Shown here: positions 48,065 through 60,670 of the stretch, one piece after another
Numbering within the stretch: the first letter of the stretch is position 1
How the letters are laid out: each line of letters starts with the position of its first letter
Assembly (NCBI GenBank): GCA_019400425.1
Contig: JAFREE010000006.1
Location: 248,001-312,000 of the forward strand
DNA length: 64,000 nucleotides
Reading direction: 5' to 3'
From: Hymenochaete sp. R1
Taxonomy: Eukaryota; Basidiomycota; Agaricomycetes; Hymenochaetales; Hymenochaetaceae
Program-made: the position numbers and the translations under genes
Notes under the pieces: model-generated
What the model was told of the DNA's origin: nothing
Databases searched by the model: none
What the model saw: only the letters and a program-made list of their open reading frames with translations

Positions 48065-48366
48065 CACGTTCCCCTTTGTGTAGTCGTAAAGCTGAGCGGG
48101 TGCGCCATCTGCGATGCTCCCAACCTTCACCGTGAGGCACTTGTTCCTATAGATCGAGATTCTCCCATCCTCGAACGGGATCGCCTGTTCGCAACATATG
48201 TACGAGGGAAGGTCAAGAAGAGAGCAAAGGCAACGTCAGCGGAGGTTTGAGGCAGAAACGCGAGTCCGCGCCTGGGGAGATGGTGACTGAGTTGGTATTG
48301 CAGTGGGGGAAATCTGGGAGCGGACAAGGAGGGAGAGGGGGGATACAGCAAGTAGTAGACGAACAT
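48065..48366 (-). pseudogene. decayed ricin-B-type lectin copy 1
   Basis: The ATG and a Leu/Ser-rich leader remain, aligned with the secretion signals of the intact copies. A frameshift near codon 20 and a TGA follow. In the shifted frame RISIYRNKCLTVKVGS and ADGAPAQLYDYTKGN match [16 protein letters not shown] and ADGATVQLYNCTEGN of the intact lectin at 51.4 kb. The QQW motif after this block and the third repeat are gone. It is the most eroded copy and sits at the distal end of the array. Confidence 0.72.
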
Positions 48367-49059
48367 GATTGATATTTGGATAGGCCCGGGGGGTGGGGGG
48401 TTGAAGGTGAAGTAGGAAGTAGTTGTTTGTGAGGGATTTGGTGGGGGGAAGATGAAAGCTCAGGCGATGACGCCTACTACTAATAGTAGAAAAGATAGAG
48501 AATCAGACATACAAACCGTTCTCTCTTATACATTTCTGAAGTCTGAGCCCAGCGTCAAGTCCATGAAGGGGTCCGCCCTCCGGACGAATCCGTTTCGTCC
48601 GAGCACCTGCGTCGAGCTCGAAAAAAATGACAGGTGGCACATACGGTACATAATGCCCGGCGCAAGACCCACAGATCTCATGGATAAAAACAAGAATACC
48701 AATATGAATTGATGAAGGAGACCCACTGGCAGGACAGAAGCGCTGAAGCAGACGATGTAAATCATGTTTTTGAATACAAAAGCAGCCCCGGGAGACCCGG
48801 CCTAATTTCCCTTGTAGGTATGGAGGGGACACTGGTATACGTCAAGAATGTGCGATGATCGACTGTCGCCAAGGTTTTTATTGATGAAGGGCCGAAGCAG
48901 GCCCAGGACAGTCCTTGAAGTTTCTGGAGAAAGAGGCACCTGGGTGCTCGCTTGTGGCAATTTCTGCTGAGCGTCCAGACGCTTGAACTAGAGGGGGGTT
49001 CCTTTTTGGTCGAGCTCAACCACAAAAAAAGGGAGCAGTATTGCGCGGTCTACGACGAA

Positions 49060-49476
49060 TAAATTACCGCAGACATTAAGTTCCACGGGGAGAGAAAAAG
49101 TATACTTGTCTCGTTATCAATTTCCCTCTTCTGAAGTTTGTAGTCAATAATGGGGCTAGTATAAGCAAGGTCGTGCAATTTTTTGCGACACATTCGGCGA
49201 AATCGTAAGAGCATAAACCACCGCGTCGACCCCATTCTTCACGTCAAGACACTTGCTTCCAAAGGTTATGACGGATCCATTCTAGAATGTCCACTGCTGG
49301 TCCACAGCACTCGTGCACGGCAGGAGCGAGAGAGAGGAGAGGTCGACTTGACCAAGCGCCTGTAGGCAGTAGCCAGAGTCGGCGTCGGGCCGGATCGTGA
49401 CGGGGTTGGCATTGGGTGGTACTTGGGCACTGACATCGAAAGCAAGGGAAGCGACGGTGAATATTTGGGAGAGTAT
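49060..49476 (-). pseudogene. recently broken ricin-B-type lectin copy 2
   Basis: Reads like an intact copy through the leader, [37 protein letters not shown] and DQQWTF, then has TAG at 49282-49284 where the others have Gln or Gly. The start codon position (49474-49476) is ATA instead of ATG. After the stop [17 protein letters not shown] is still in frame, then similarity is lost and no second exon follows. A TATA-like box (49597-49606) is kept at the usual distance. First-repeat wording is closest to the copies at 56.5 and 59.3 kb. Confidence 0.82.
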
Positions 49477-50818
49477 GGCTATATTGTTGGGGTTGCTGGG
49501 TAGGGAGGGAAGAACTGGGTGAGACGGGTAGAGAATATGCGTGCAATGAGCAGGACCTAGTACGAGACTAGAGAGAAATGGAATTAGTCCAATCTATTTT
49601 TTAATACCAGTTTCCGAAGTTGATGACCGCAGAGGAATCTCGTCGCAGATGAGTCCATTTTGCTAGAGCCCACACGTCCAGCCCCGATTTGAAATTATTT
49701 TTATGATATCAGACGGTAGGTGGTGCTCGACGCGAAGTGCGCACATCCGGCTGCGAGACTCGGAGTCGGAGAGTGGCTTCAAGCCAAGACTAGCGCTGAA
49801 GCATTAATATTGAAAACCATATCTTCATCACTGAGGTCTGAGAACAATCGAAAGAAGTCTGGCCAGCGAATCCCCGTGAGTTGTGAGCCAGAACGGAGTG
49901 GATGGGGTCGGTGATTTGTCTTGCAGCTCAACGTTTTACTTTGTCAAGGGTCCGCCAAATCCTAAACAGTGTCCCACTGTTGGTCGAGGGTAGAAAGTTT
50001 TTGCCACTGGAAGGACCAGCGAAAGTATCTTTGATTATGCCTTCGCTTTGAGGTGTCTGGACATGAGAGTGCTGAGGCCGAGGAGAGGAGGGGAGTCGGA
50101 AGTTGTGAGAAAAAACTGAGTTTCGTTCACGTGGGCGCGTTCTTCCCACGGAAGCAACTCCACCGGCGACGCCGGTCGCTCCCCATTCGCGCTTGTCCTC
50201 AAACACCGACGCACCCGTCTTCAGGCTTTTTTCTGTACTCACTGCAATTGATCCGAAGCACGAGATAAACGAGGAAGCTATGTGCACGGCGTTCTTTCAC
50301 CTCATTGACCCATGTGCATCAATTTCCTGGTCCAGAGCGCCGAAAGCAAGAAGCTGGTAATCACTGCAGTCGACGGACAAATCATGTATGGCTTGCGCTC
50401 GTGCTCAGCAAGTTATTGAATTTGGGGTCGTGACCATCGCGGGGAAGCTGGCGAACGGCAGCACATCCAGTCAAGCTTTGTGCAATTAATGGGTCAATGT
50501 GAGCAGGTTTGATGCAAATGCAACATAGATTTAATTTCATTCGTTCTGAGTAACGTGCTTGTTGAATCTTTTTTCGCAGGGAAAGCTCAGTCAAATAGAA
50601 CACGCAAAGGCGGGGTCATGATTGTGACGTAACCGTGCGAATGAAAACAACAACATATGCACACACATGGCAAGTCATTATTTCGTAAACCCAAGATAGA
50701 AGAAACCCAATAAGATTGTCGAGAAAAAGGAAGAAAGAGTGTGGGGGAAGGAACTGCTCCTACGTGCGGTAGCAGTCATGGCAAACGATGTCCCAGGTCG
50801 CATCCAAGGCTCTCTCAC
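49477..50818. other. intergenic part of lectin array, upstream of copy 2
   Basis: Contains the TATA-like element at 49597-49606 and the repeated upstream block at 50121-50151 with CACGTG followed by TTCCCACG. The rest resembles the other inter-lectin spacers in patches and codes for nothing recognisable. Confidence 0.5.
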
Positions 50819-51419
50819 TCAGGCTGTCGACTCCGATGCAGCAGGAGTTTCCGTGCTCGAAACGGTCGTCGTCACCGACACTGTCTCGGTAGTCCACACT
50901 TGATTCGGGTTATTATCGCCACACGCCCACATTTGCACTGATGAGCCATTGAACGAGACCTGACCGTCCGTCAAGTCGAGGCATTTTCCATGGTTAGCCC
51001 ATGCAAGCCTAAATATCCACACACCAACATCGTTCAGTCAGTATTCATTACTGTCACGCGACGGAATGCTGGGCTTACCTATTGTCTTCAGTGTAGTACC
51101 ATTGTTGGTTCGTGTTTCCCTCCGTACAATTGTATAGCTGAACGGTCGCGCCGTCTGCCTCGCTCCCATCCTTCACATCGAGACACTTGTTCCCGAATAT
51201 CGAGACCGACCCATTCTCGAACGACCACCGTTGGTTGTCAGCTCCTGAGCAAGCCATCACGAAGGCAAATCCAGAGTTGACGTCGTCAAATGCCGTAGTT
51301 CCTTGGAGGCAATAGCGAGAATCGACGCCCGTTCGGATGGTGACAGGGTTGGCGTTGGAGGGAACTTGAGCACTCGCGAGGAGGGCGAGCGATGAGACGA
51401 CGAAAATAGGGTTGAACAT
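50819..51419 (-). CDS. secreted ricin-B-type beta-trefoil lectin, copy 3
   Basis: Secreted sugar-binding protein (CBM13/ricin-B-lectin fold); no catalytic or toxin chain is attached. Two exons, + strand coordinates: 51419-51079 and 51008-50819; 176 aa. A signal peptide of 17 residues ends ASA before QVPSN. The three trefoil repeats end in QRW (NQRWSF), QQW (NQQWYY) and QVW; the intron separates repeat beta from gamma at DNR/LAW. CLDVKDG and CLDLTDG are the matching strand starts. A Thr/Ser tail of about 25 residues (TVSVTTTVSSTETPAASEST) follows and may be O-glycosylated. It is the most divergent intact copy: an extra Asp/Phe segment sits in repeat alpha, whose QxW is QRW. Confidence 0.93.
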
Positions 51420-52313
51420 GGTCGTTGGTTTGGGTAGGAGTAGGGAATTTTTAAGGTAACTTGGACTCAGAGGACGATGCGGAGGGAAACGTACGGAACC
51501 TGGAAAGCTGAAAAGAGAATTCCACCAAACCAGTTTTCCCTTTATGCATTTTTTAAAGAAACGTACTTCCTAATGAAGCGACTTCATTCCGGATAAAACC
51601 AGCACAAGTCAGAGACGTAAGGCACAGATGCCCGAAGCGATGCGCGAATCAAAACATAAGTACGAGCCGGTTGCGAGCCAAGACATTGAATACATTGTTA
51701 CGGCGGCTATAAAGCAGCGTAAATCATATTTTAATTGCAGAAGCGTAGAGATGATCATGAGAGGGGAGAGTCTCCAGATTTCCCCGCAGGTACATGTGAT
51801 GACATATGCTAGGCAAGTCGAGGAATGCCTGAATGCGGAGATGCACGGCGAGCACAGTCCTTTGAAGCAAGCTCCACGGTCAAAATGTAACACAGCGGTG
51901 CAACTAGTGCAACTTCCCGAACCCGCACTGAGCGTTTACTGGTCTTCTTGTTGTTTCCCCCCAACAGATGCATCTACCATCATCGTGGTTGTGTCCGTAC
52001 CGCTTTTGAACTAGTTCACTCTTGTCGAAAATATCACACACAATAGCTTGTATATTTAACTTCCGCAAGTAAAATCGATAGTAATCAAACGAAGAAGGGC
52101 TCAAGCTTCAGGTCTATGCAGATTAATCGCACGAGCGAGGACTACGGCAAATGTTCATCGATATCAAGATAGTCCGTAAAGTAATCATTTGTCGATAACA
52201 CCAGAGCACCAAAAAAAAGAATCATTATAGTCGTGAAGAATTGACCATGTGACAATCCGAAGGTCATAATGGTAGACGACGTTCAAACTACAACCAATAT
52301 CAATGAATCCCGC
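51420..52313. other. intergenic part of lectin array, upstream of copy 3
   Basis: Promoter of copy 3, with a TATA-like GCATAAAG at 51540-51547. A + strand frame (51628-52014) stays open for 128 codons but covers DNA that is repeated, without an open frame, in other spacers (for example near 55.1 kb), so I do not call it a gene. Confidence 0.5.
51540..51547 (-). promoter_or_regulatory. TATA-like box of lectin copy 3
   Basis: Sense-strand CATAAAGG about 122 bases before the ATG, at the same distance as the clearer boxes of the other copies. Confidence 0.4.
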
Positions 52314-52947
52314 TCAGGCAGACGAAGACGTCGATACCAACGATATCGTCGTGGTAATCGTGACCCCGCTCGAAGTAGTAGTATCCATTGCCGAGACAGT
52401 TTGAGTGTTCCACACTTGGTTTGAGTCATTATCGGTGCATGTCCATATCTGGGGCATCGTGCCGTTGACCGAGATCTGGCCGTTCGTCAGGTCGAGGCAC
52501 TTTCCATGGTTAGTCCACGCAAGCCTGAATATCGGGCAAAAGGAAGGAATGTTAAGTATTCAGCCTTTACTCGTTTAAGGAATGTACAAAAGGCTCAGGC
52601 TAGAGTCAGACGTACCTGTTATCACCAGTATAATACCATTGCTGGTTCGTGTTTCCAGCCGTACAATCCCATAGCTGAACGATAGCGCCATCCACATCAT
52701 TCCCATCCCTCACATCAAGACACCTGCTTCCAAACATCGAGACAGAACCGCCCTGGAACGTCCACTGCTGGTCAGCAGCTTCCGTGCATGGCCTGGCTTC
52801 GATAATAGCCTCGTTAACGTTGTTGAGGGCTTGAAGACAGTAGCCATTGTTCGCGCCGGGGCGGATAGTGACAGGGTTGGCATTAGGGGGCACTTGCGCA
52901 CTGGCGAGGAGAATAAAGGTAGAAAATGCAAAGACTTGGGCGAACAT
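52314..52947 (-). CDS. secreted ricin-B-type beta-trefoil lectin, copy 4
   Basis: Same design as copy 3. Exons, + strand coordinates: 52947-52616 and 52524-52314; 180 aa, the longest of the array. The signal peptide ends ASA before QVPPN. QxW motifs: DQQWTF, NQQWYY, NQVW. Repeat alpha has EAIIEARPC, a charge pattern unlike copies 6 and 7 and nearer to copy 5. The C-terminal tail is longer and richer in Thr (TTTSSGVTITTTISLVSTSS). The intron of 91 nt begins GTACGT where copies 5-7 have GTTAGT. Confidence 0.93.
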
Positions 52948-54248
52948 AGTTTGTAGGTCGGTTATAGTGAGAACAATAGAAATCTGGGCAGAGAAGATGC
53001 GGTTACGTGAAGGATCCTAAAAGGCTGGATAGACAAGCCATCTAGCATCCCCCACCCCCCTCCATTTATACCAGTCTCCAAAGTCTTGTTCTGACAAAAC
53101 CAGTCTGGCAGAGCATATGCGCCCCGCCCGAATGCCACGCGGTAGAAATTGGCCGACGCGAAGCACATGCATCCAGTCATGAAAGTCGGAGATTACAGGC
53201 CAAGCGAGTGCGCTGATGCAACGCAAATCTTGTCTATATTGCAGAGGTGTCAAGGAGATCAAGAGAAAATCGGCCAATGATCCCCCTTTCGGTCCAAACA
53301 ATGCGTCGAAAAAGCCGAATGAATATGGGCGGTGATCAAGTTTTGAACTCGAATCCTCCTTTGGCGGGAGTCGGGAAGGGACAGAGAGACAAAGTAATTG
53401 TCAGTTCTGGTCCATCGACTTGCGGGCCACTCTGCCAAAGTCTAGGCGAGCGCGAGCCAGAGAGCTAACTACAATCGTATCAGACCTTGGATTTATTTCT
53501 GGAATGCCTCTGCTCTTAAGTAGAGAAAACGAAGGTGAATGGATCGTCCATCGTCGGAGAAAAAGAACGGAAATGAGGAAATTTGTGGAAAGGCGCTTAC
53601 TTCGCGCATGTGAAACGCGTTTTCCCACGAGGAAACTCACCACGGTCATCGTACTCCGTTCCCACGCCTGCCACCAGTCTCAGAAACTCCATATTTGCTC
53701 AGTTAATCTGAAAACTCATGGCAGAGTAAATCGGATCGTGGAAGTATTTGTGCCCTTTCACTTTACGAGTGCGAGTGAGTAATGAGCTCCTGCTGTACTT
53801 TGCCGCGGAGTACCGGAATTTAGCGATGAAGAATGGAAATGCTGAGGGGGTCTCGACGGTGAAGCGGCGAACGCTGGGGGGCGGGAGTGAAAGTCGAACA
53901 ACTAGACGGCTTTTGATGTTACTGGGACGCCATAAGCAACGGAATTGATACAAGCATGTAAAAGCACTCTTTCTGATCTACGAAAAACTTTTTAGTTCTC
54001 CTCTGTATACGGGTTATTTTTAGAGCTAATATAAATGTGTATATAGATTTGACGCAACATGTCCGTACAAGCTCAGACTACCAACAATGATAAGGTCCAT
54101 ATGTAAGGCCTTTCTCCATAAAACCAAAGACCCAAAAAAACCATTCGAACCGCATAAAAAATATAATGGTGATGTAGCGAACCAGAGACTACATGTGTAA
54201 TTGAAGACGACATTTTTGATCACGCGGTATGACATCCACGACTCCCAT
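52948..54248. other. intergenic part of lectin array, upstream of copy 4
   Basis: Carries the copy 4 TATA box and the repeated block at 53601-53632 (CATGTG here instead of CACGTG, then TTTTCCCACG). No coding frame with support. Confidence 0.5.
53064..53070 (-). promoter_or_regulatory. TATA box of lectin copy 4
   Basis: Sense-strand TATAAAT about 117 bases before the ATG. Confidence 0.6.
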
Positions 54249-56198
<1,950 letters not shown>

Positions 56199-56792
56199 TT
56201 AGGCCGACGTTGATGTCGCCGCAGCGGAACTCGTCGTCACCGTCACAGGCTGGGTGTCCCACACCTGGAACGAGTCGTTATCGGTGCATGTCCAGATCTG
56301 GGGCGTCGTGCCGGTGTTCAAGATCTGACCGTTCGTCAAGTCGAGGCACTTTCCATGGTTAGTCCACGCAAGCCTAAAATACCGACATAATCGACAACGC
56401 GTTATTCAATCAGCACCTACCAACAACAGACGACCAGATCCGATATAAACTAACCTATTATCAACAGTGTAGTACCACTGCTGATTCGTGTTTCCCGCCG
56501 TACACTCATACAGCTGAAGAGGTGCACCGTCCACATTGTTCCCATCTTTTACGTCGAGGCACTGGTTACCAAAAATCGACACGGTTCCGTTCTGGAACGT
56601 CCACTGCTGGTTCGCAGCACCTGAGCACGGTAAGACTGAGAGAGAGGAGAAGTCGACTTGGCCGAGGGCTGCGAGGCAGAAGCCATTGTTGATTCCTGGA
56701 CTGAGCGTAACGGGATGACCAATGGAGTTAGGGGGCACCTGCGCGCTGACGAGGAGGGCGATGGAGGTGACCGCGAAGATTTGGGAGAACAT
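56199..56792 (-). CDS. secreted ricin-B-type beta-trefoil lectin, copy 6
   Basis: Exons, + strand coordinates: 56792-56455 and 56373-56199; 170 aa. Signal peptide ends VSA before QVPPN; a two-residue insertion (SIGHP for ANP) marks the mature N-terminus. QxW motifs: NQQWTF, NQQWYY, FQVW. Repeat alpha LAALGQVDFSSLSVLPC is nearly that of copy 7 and of broken copy 2. The tail is short (TVTTSSAAATSTSA). An open frame extends 5' of the chosen ATG, but the homologous ATG of all copies fixes the start here. Confidence 0.93.
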
Positions 56793-56904
56793 GGCTGGTG
56801 AGTTGAATACAATGAATGAAACAGGGAGGGATTCGACTGCTTGGTAGAGGAGGTGTGGTCGAGTGATTGGAACCTGGAAGAAAAATACGAGCAAGCCTGT
56901 CTCT

Positions 56905-56912
56905 CTTTTATA
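56905..56912 (-). promoter_or_regulatory. TATA box of lectin copy 6
   Basis: Sense-strand TATAAAAG, about 113 bases before the ATG. Confidence 0.7.
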
Positions 56913-58084
56913 ACCGTTTTTCACGCATATTCTCTAGATGAAAGATCCTCACCACGGACAAAACCAGGCTGCCGAAGCACATGCGTCCAGAATTAGAAAT
57001 GCCACACGTTAGATAATGCCCGATGCATCAATGAATCCAAAGTGTACCAGCTGACCAAAAGGCCTAAAGAGGAGCACGGAGCAATGTGAATCGCATCTAG
57101 TATATTGAAGAAGCATAAGGGGGATCAAAATAAAGACGGTCAAATTTCCCCTCTTGAGGCTTGAGGCGTATTTCAAGAAATGCCGAGGAATATGGGCGAC
57201 GAACGAGTCGAATTGACCCTTGACTTCGAAGTCACAGCTGCCGAAGACCGGGAGAGTGTCAGGTCAATCCTTGAATCGACTTCTCGGGGAATGAATTATG
57301 ATATATTCTGCTGAAGCCAAGGCACCAAAGGTAATAGCAGATGATATCAGATGATATCCCACGCGAGGCGAGCGCATCCAGGTCAATTGATTGAATATTA
57401 TATTGAGTATCTTTGTAGTCCAAGCAAGAACTCTGGCGTAGTGGGAGCGATGTCTTTATTGCGGAAGGCGATCAAGAGAAAGTCCATCAAGGCTTCTCAC
57501 AAAGTTCATCACAAGGTATGGGCACGCATGGGGAAATGCGGAAGGGCTTGGACTGCGATTGACCTTTAATCCCGGGGCATCACAGGCAGCAGTAGTCGAG
57601 CAGCGGCTCCGAGCGGAACAAAGTCACAGGACAGTAGAGTCGACAACGCCGAAGCAGTGAATCGCAGCTCCCTCTCGAGACCTATGCAAATGATATCATT
57701 CGCATTAGTGCCTCCTCGTCGCAGTAAAAAGCATTGAAGTTCATCGTTAATGTAGGCGAAGAAAATATAGATTGTGTGCCATTTTTTAAAAGCGCATTGA
57801 AAGTTTCTTATAAGATGTGAGCACGAACCAAACCCGGGCCACAATCGGAGGTCTCCGAGATGCTCTAAAAATAGAAATTCGAATACCTCCATTATTCACG
57901 TGAGATGCATTTTCCCCGACGGTCTCGCTCTCCGTTCTCGAACGCTGCTGTGACTTGCTTTGCGGAGCTCATCCGAATCGGCGGTTAACGACCGCGTTCC
58001 TCTTTGTTCTCCCTTTCTCACAGATCAATTAACCCGAGGGCCGAGAACTGACCGACCGAGACGTAACGGACCCAGATCTCGCCA

Positions 58085-58235
58085 ATGGGTGGCGCGGCCT
58101 CTTTTCACCTTATGAGCGTCTTTGAATAAGCGCCTGTACCTTAGCGCGGAGTGCCACAAATAAGGAGAAGTTAAGAGATCGAAGCCGGAGAGAACGGCCT
58201 GTGCTGTGCACATGCGTCGCGAGAGTCATGAGAAC
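58085..58235. repeat. distal block of lectin repeat unit, copy A
   Basis: Direct repeat with 60371-60515: shared words include GAGCGTCTTTGA, GAGCGCCTGT/AAGCGCCTGT, CCTTAG, GAGTGCCACAAAT/GAGCGCCACAAAT and GTCATGAG, in the same order. A more diverged third copy is near 55690-55745. Non-coding. Confidence 0.75.
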
Positions 58236-58860
58236 AAGTGGACAGGCTGCCAGTGAAGCTGAAGCCAGTGTTACATGCAATGTGGTCCGAGTCTGGTATT
58301 TTTTTTATGACTAAGCCGCCAACTTGAAAGTCTCAGTAAACATGAAATCCGTCAACATTCCCCCAACAAAGTGAGGATATGTTCTAAGACTTATTTACAC
58401 GATGTATTTCGAAATACGCTTAGACTTAAACGCACAGACCTTGAAAATATATATTTCATTGACCAATCGAACTATACATGTCCGCTGTGAGCGTTTACTT
58501 ACACTTGAATGTAGCATGCATTCATATCGAAGTAAGAGCACCGACTGATCCGCGAGAAGCTTACTGCGTATTCTTTTCGAAAGTTCAGGCTGGTGGCAAG
58601 TTTAATGGACTTGATATAAGTGAGGATAGAGGTACGATGCAACGGATCGATGCGAGCGGCGACCGCAACAAACATTACAAACATACAACAGTTACAGGGA
58701 AGTCCGCAAAGCATGTATCTGTCCATAGCGTCAAAGAAATGGTGAAAAGATTAGAAGTCGTAATTGGAGCCACATAGGAGAAAATAAATGGCAATGCGGT
58801 AATCCAGCGACTACAACTTGAATGTGACCAATGTCAATGCAAGCCATTCATGACTCGAAC

Positions 58861-59446
58861 CTAGGCCGTCGTCGACGTCGCAGCCGGGGTCGTCGTCACT
58901 GTCACAGTCTGGGTGTCCCACACCTGGAACGAGTCATTATCGGTGCAGGTCCAGATCTGGGGCGTCGTGCCGCTGTTCGAAATCTGGCCATTCGTCAGGT
59001 CGAGGCACTTTCCATGGTTGGTCCATGCAAGCCTGAGTGCCGAATGTATTTAGAGGAAGCAATATTCATTCAGCATCCAACAACTGGATAAGTTCACGTC
59101 AAAGGCGGACTAACCTTTCATCTCCGGTATAGTACCACTGTTGGTTCGTGTCTCCCGTCGTACAATCGTACAGCTGAAGAGGTGCACCATCCACATCGTT
59201 TCCATTCGTCACATCAAGACATTTGTTCCCGAAAATCGAGACAGCCCCGTTCTGGAACGTCCACTGTTGGTTCGCAGCACCCGTGCAGGGCAATACTGAG
59301 ACGGCAGCAAAATTGACTTGTCCAAGGGCTTCGAGGCAGTAACCGTTGTTAATGCCTGGGCGGAGTGTGACAGGGTTGGCGTTGGGCGGTACTTGGGCAC
59401 TCGCGAGAACAGCGAGGGAGGAGATGGCGAGAATTTGGGCGAACAT
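58861..59446 (-). CDS. secreted ricin-B-type beta-trefoil lectin, copy 7
   Basis: Exons, + strand coordinates: 59446-59115 and 59032-58861; 167 aa, the shortest copy. Signal peptide ends ASA before QVPPN. QxW motifs: NQQWTF, NQQWYY, FQVW, so all three trefoil repeats are complete. The Asp-rich CLDVTNGNDVDGAPLQLYDC segment carries the residues that usually line the sugar pocket of repeat beta. The tail is reduced to TVTVTTTPAATSTTA. It lies next to the ACS-type transporter, on the same strand, with 1.2 kb between. Confidence 0.93.
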
Positions 59447-59564
59447 CGCTGTGATGTAAGTAATGGCGAGCGGTTACAAAGAGCTATGTGCCTTTGGTAG
59501 AGAAAAGATGCCCGTAAGTAACTGGAACTTGCGAGGATGAGGGAAAATACGAACATTCTTGTCC

Positions 59565-59572
59565 CTTTTATA
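59565..59572 (-). promoter_or_regulatory. TATA box of lectin copy 7
   Basis: Sense-strand TATAAAAG, about 119 bases before the ATG. Confidence 0.7.
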
Positions 59573-60370
59573 CCATTTTTTCGAAGTTGTGTGTCTAGAC
59601 GAAGAAATCTCATTGCGGATAAAACCGATTCCCCTAAGCATATGTCCAATGCACAGTCGGGTCCAAATATTTGCACCAGCTGACTCGCAGACCTAAACAG
59701 GAGTACTGAAGCAATGCAAATCATGTATTTGTTGCGGAATGAGGAGGGGAACCAAGAGAAAGCCGACCACAGCTTCCTCGCGAAGCAAGGGGCGTGCACG
59801 AGGGAATGTGGAGAATATGGGCGGTGATAGAGCTTTGAATCCAATGATTTCGTTCGACGGGATCGGAGCACAGGAGAATGACAGAATACATCTGGAGACC
59901 TTCAAGAGTAGACATTTTTGGAATGGACAATCGCGGAGCGCTTTCCGGAAACCTCAGCTGCCGGTCCGTTATAGCCATAGCCAGGGTGATTAAAGAAAGA
60001 AAAGTTCAATCACTAAGATCCTGAAAGCAATGCATATTTGGGAGCTTTTACTTCGCTGAGGTGTATTGAAAAAGTTAATGCTTACTCGTATGACCGAGTC
60101 GAAGGGTGAGTCGGCAAGTCGGCCGAAGACGAAGAAATCAAAGTTATAAATAGGAACTAGCATTGCTCACGTAAGGCACATCCTTCCAATTTTCATTCAA
60201 GCGAAAGTCACCGCCCTTCGTTCCGCTCTTGACGATTATCACCGTGACTGATGATTGCTATTACTGAAAGATCCACCATCAAGATGTTGGACAACACTTT
60301 CTCCCTCCTCCGACCACCTCAGAAGCTACTGAACTGAGGTTCCGGTCTCTTGCCGAAGATATCCGGATGG

Positions 60371-60515
60371 TGACGGCCTCCTTTCTCCTCGTGAGCGTCT
60401 TTGAGAATTGAGCGCCTGTGCCTTAGCCTGGAGCGCCACAAATTTACAAAGGACGAGAAGTCAGAAGGCCGGAGTCGTAATACTGGTTTGCGCACATGTG
60501 TCGCCGAGGTCATGA
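60371..60515. repeat. distal block of lectin repeat unit, copy B
   Basis: Partner of the repeat at 58085-58235; same orientation, about 2.3 kb apart, close to the spacing of lectin copies 6 and 7 (2.65 kb). Confidence 0.75.
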
Positions 60516-60670
60516 GGTGAAGCGGACAGACGAGCGGACACTACGGCTTTGCGGGGGCGGTCCTCACACGTTCGAGACTATGCACCGATGACAGAAGCCG
60601 AATACAACGGCATTCAATACCATGAATACCTACCTATACACAGGTCGGCGTTTCTTCACCCCCTTTATGA

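Larger units (their letters stand above)
56793..58860. other. intergenic part of lectin array, upstream of copy 6
   Basis: The longest spacer of the array (2.07 kb). It has the copy 6 TATA box, the CACGTG block (57892-57920) and the distal block (58085-58235). A + strand frame at 58478-58777 lies in the 3' flank of copy 7 whose equivalents behind other copies are not open, so it is not called. Confidence 0.5.
59447..60670. other. intergenic DNA between lectin copy 7 and the ACS transporter
   Basis: Has the copy 7 TATA box, a degraded E-box block at 60164-60190 (CACGTA), and the distal block at 60371-60515 that matches 58085-58235 over about 150 bases. Beyond about 60.55 kb begins the transporter 3' flank. 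Confidence 0.5.

Noticed and set aside
48503..48832. 109-codon - strand frame between broken lectins 1 and 2
   Set aside because: Covers the duplicated spacer motif (AAATCATGT-type) seen upstream of other lectins; no family.
51628..52014. 128-codon + strand frame between lectins
   Set aside because: Overlaps spacer DNA duplicated in the array whose other copies are not open in that frame.
58478..58777. 99-codon + strand frame downstream of lectin copy 7
   Set aside because: The equivalent flank near 55.9-56.1 kb is not open; chance frame in repeated spacer.
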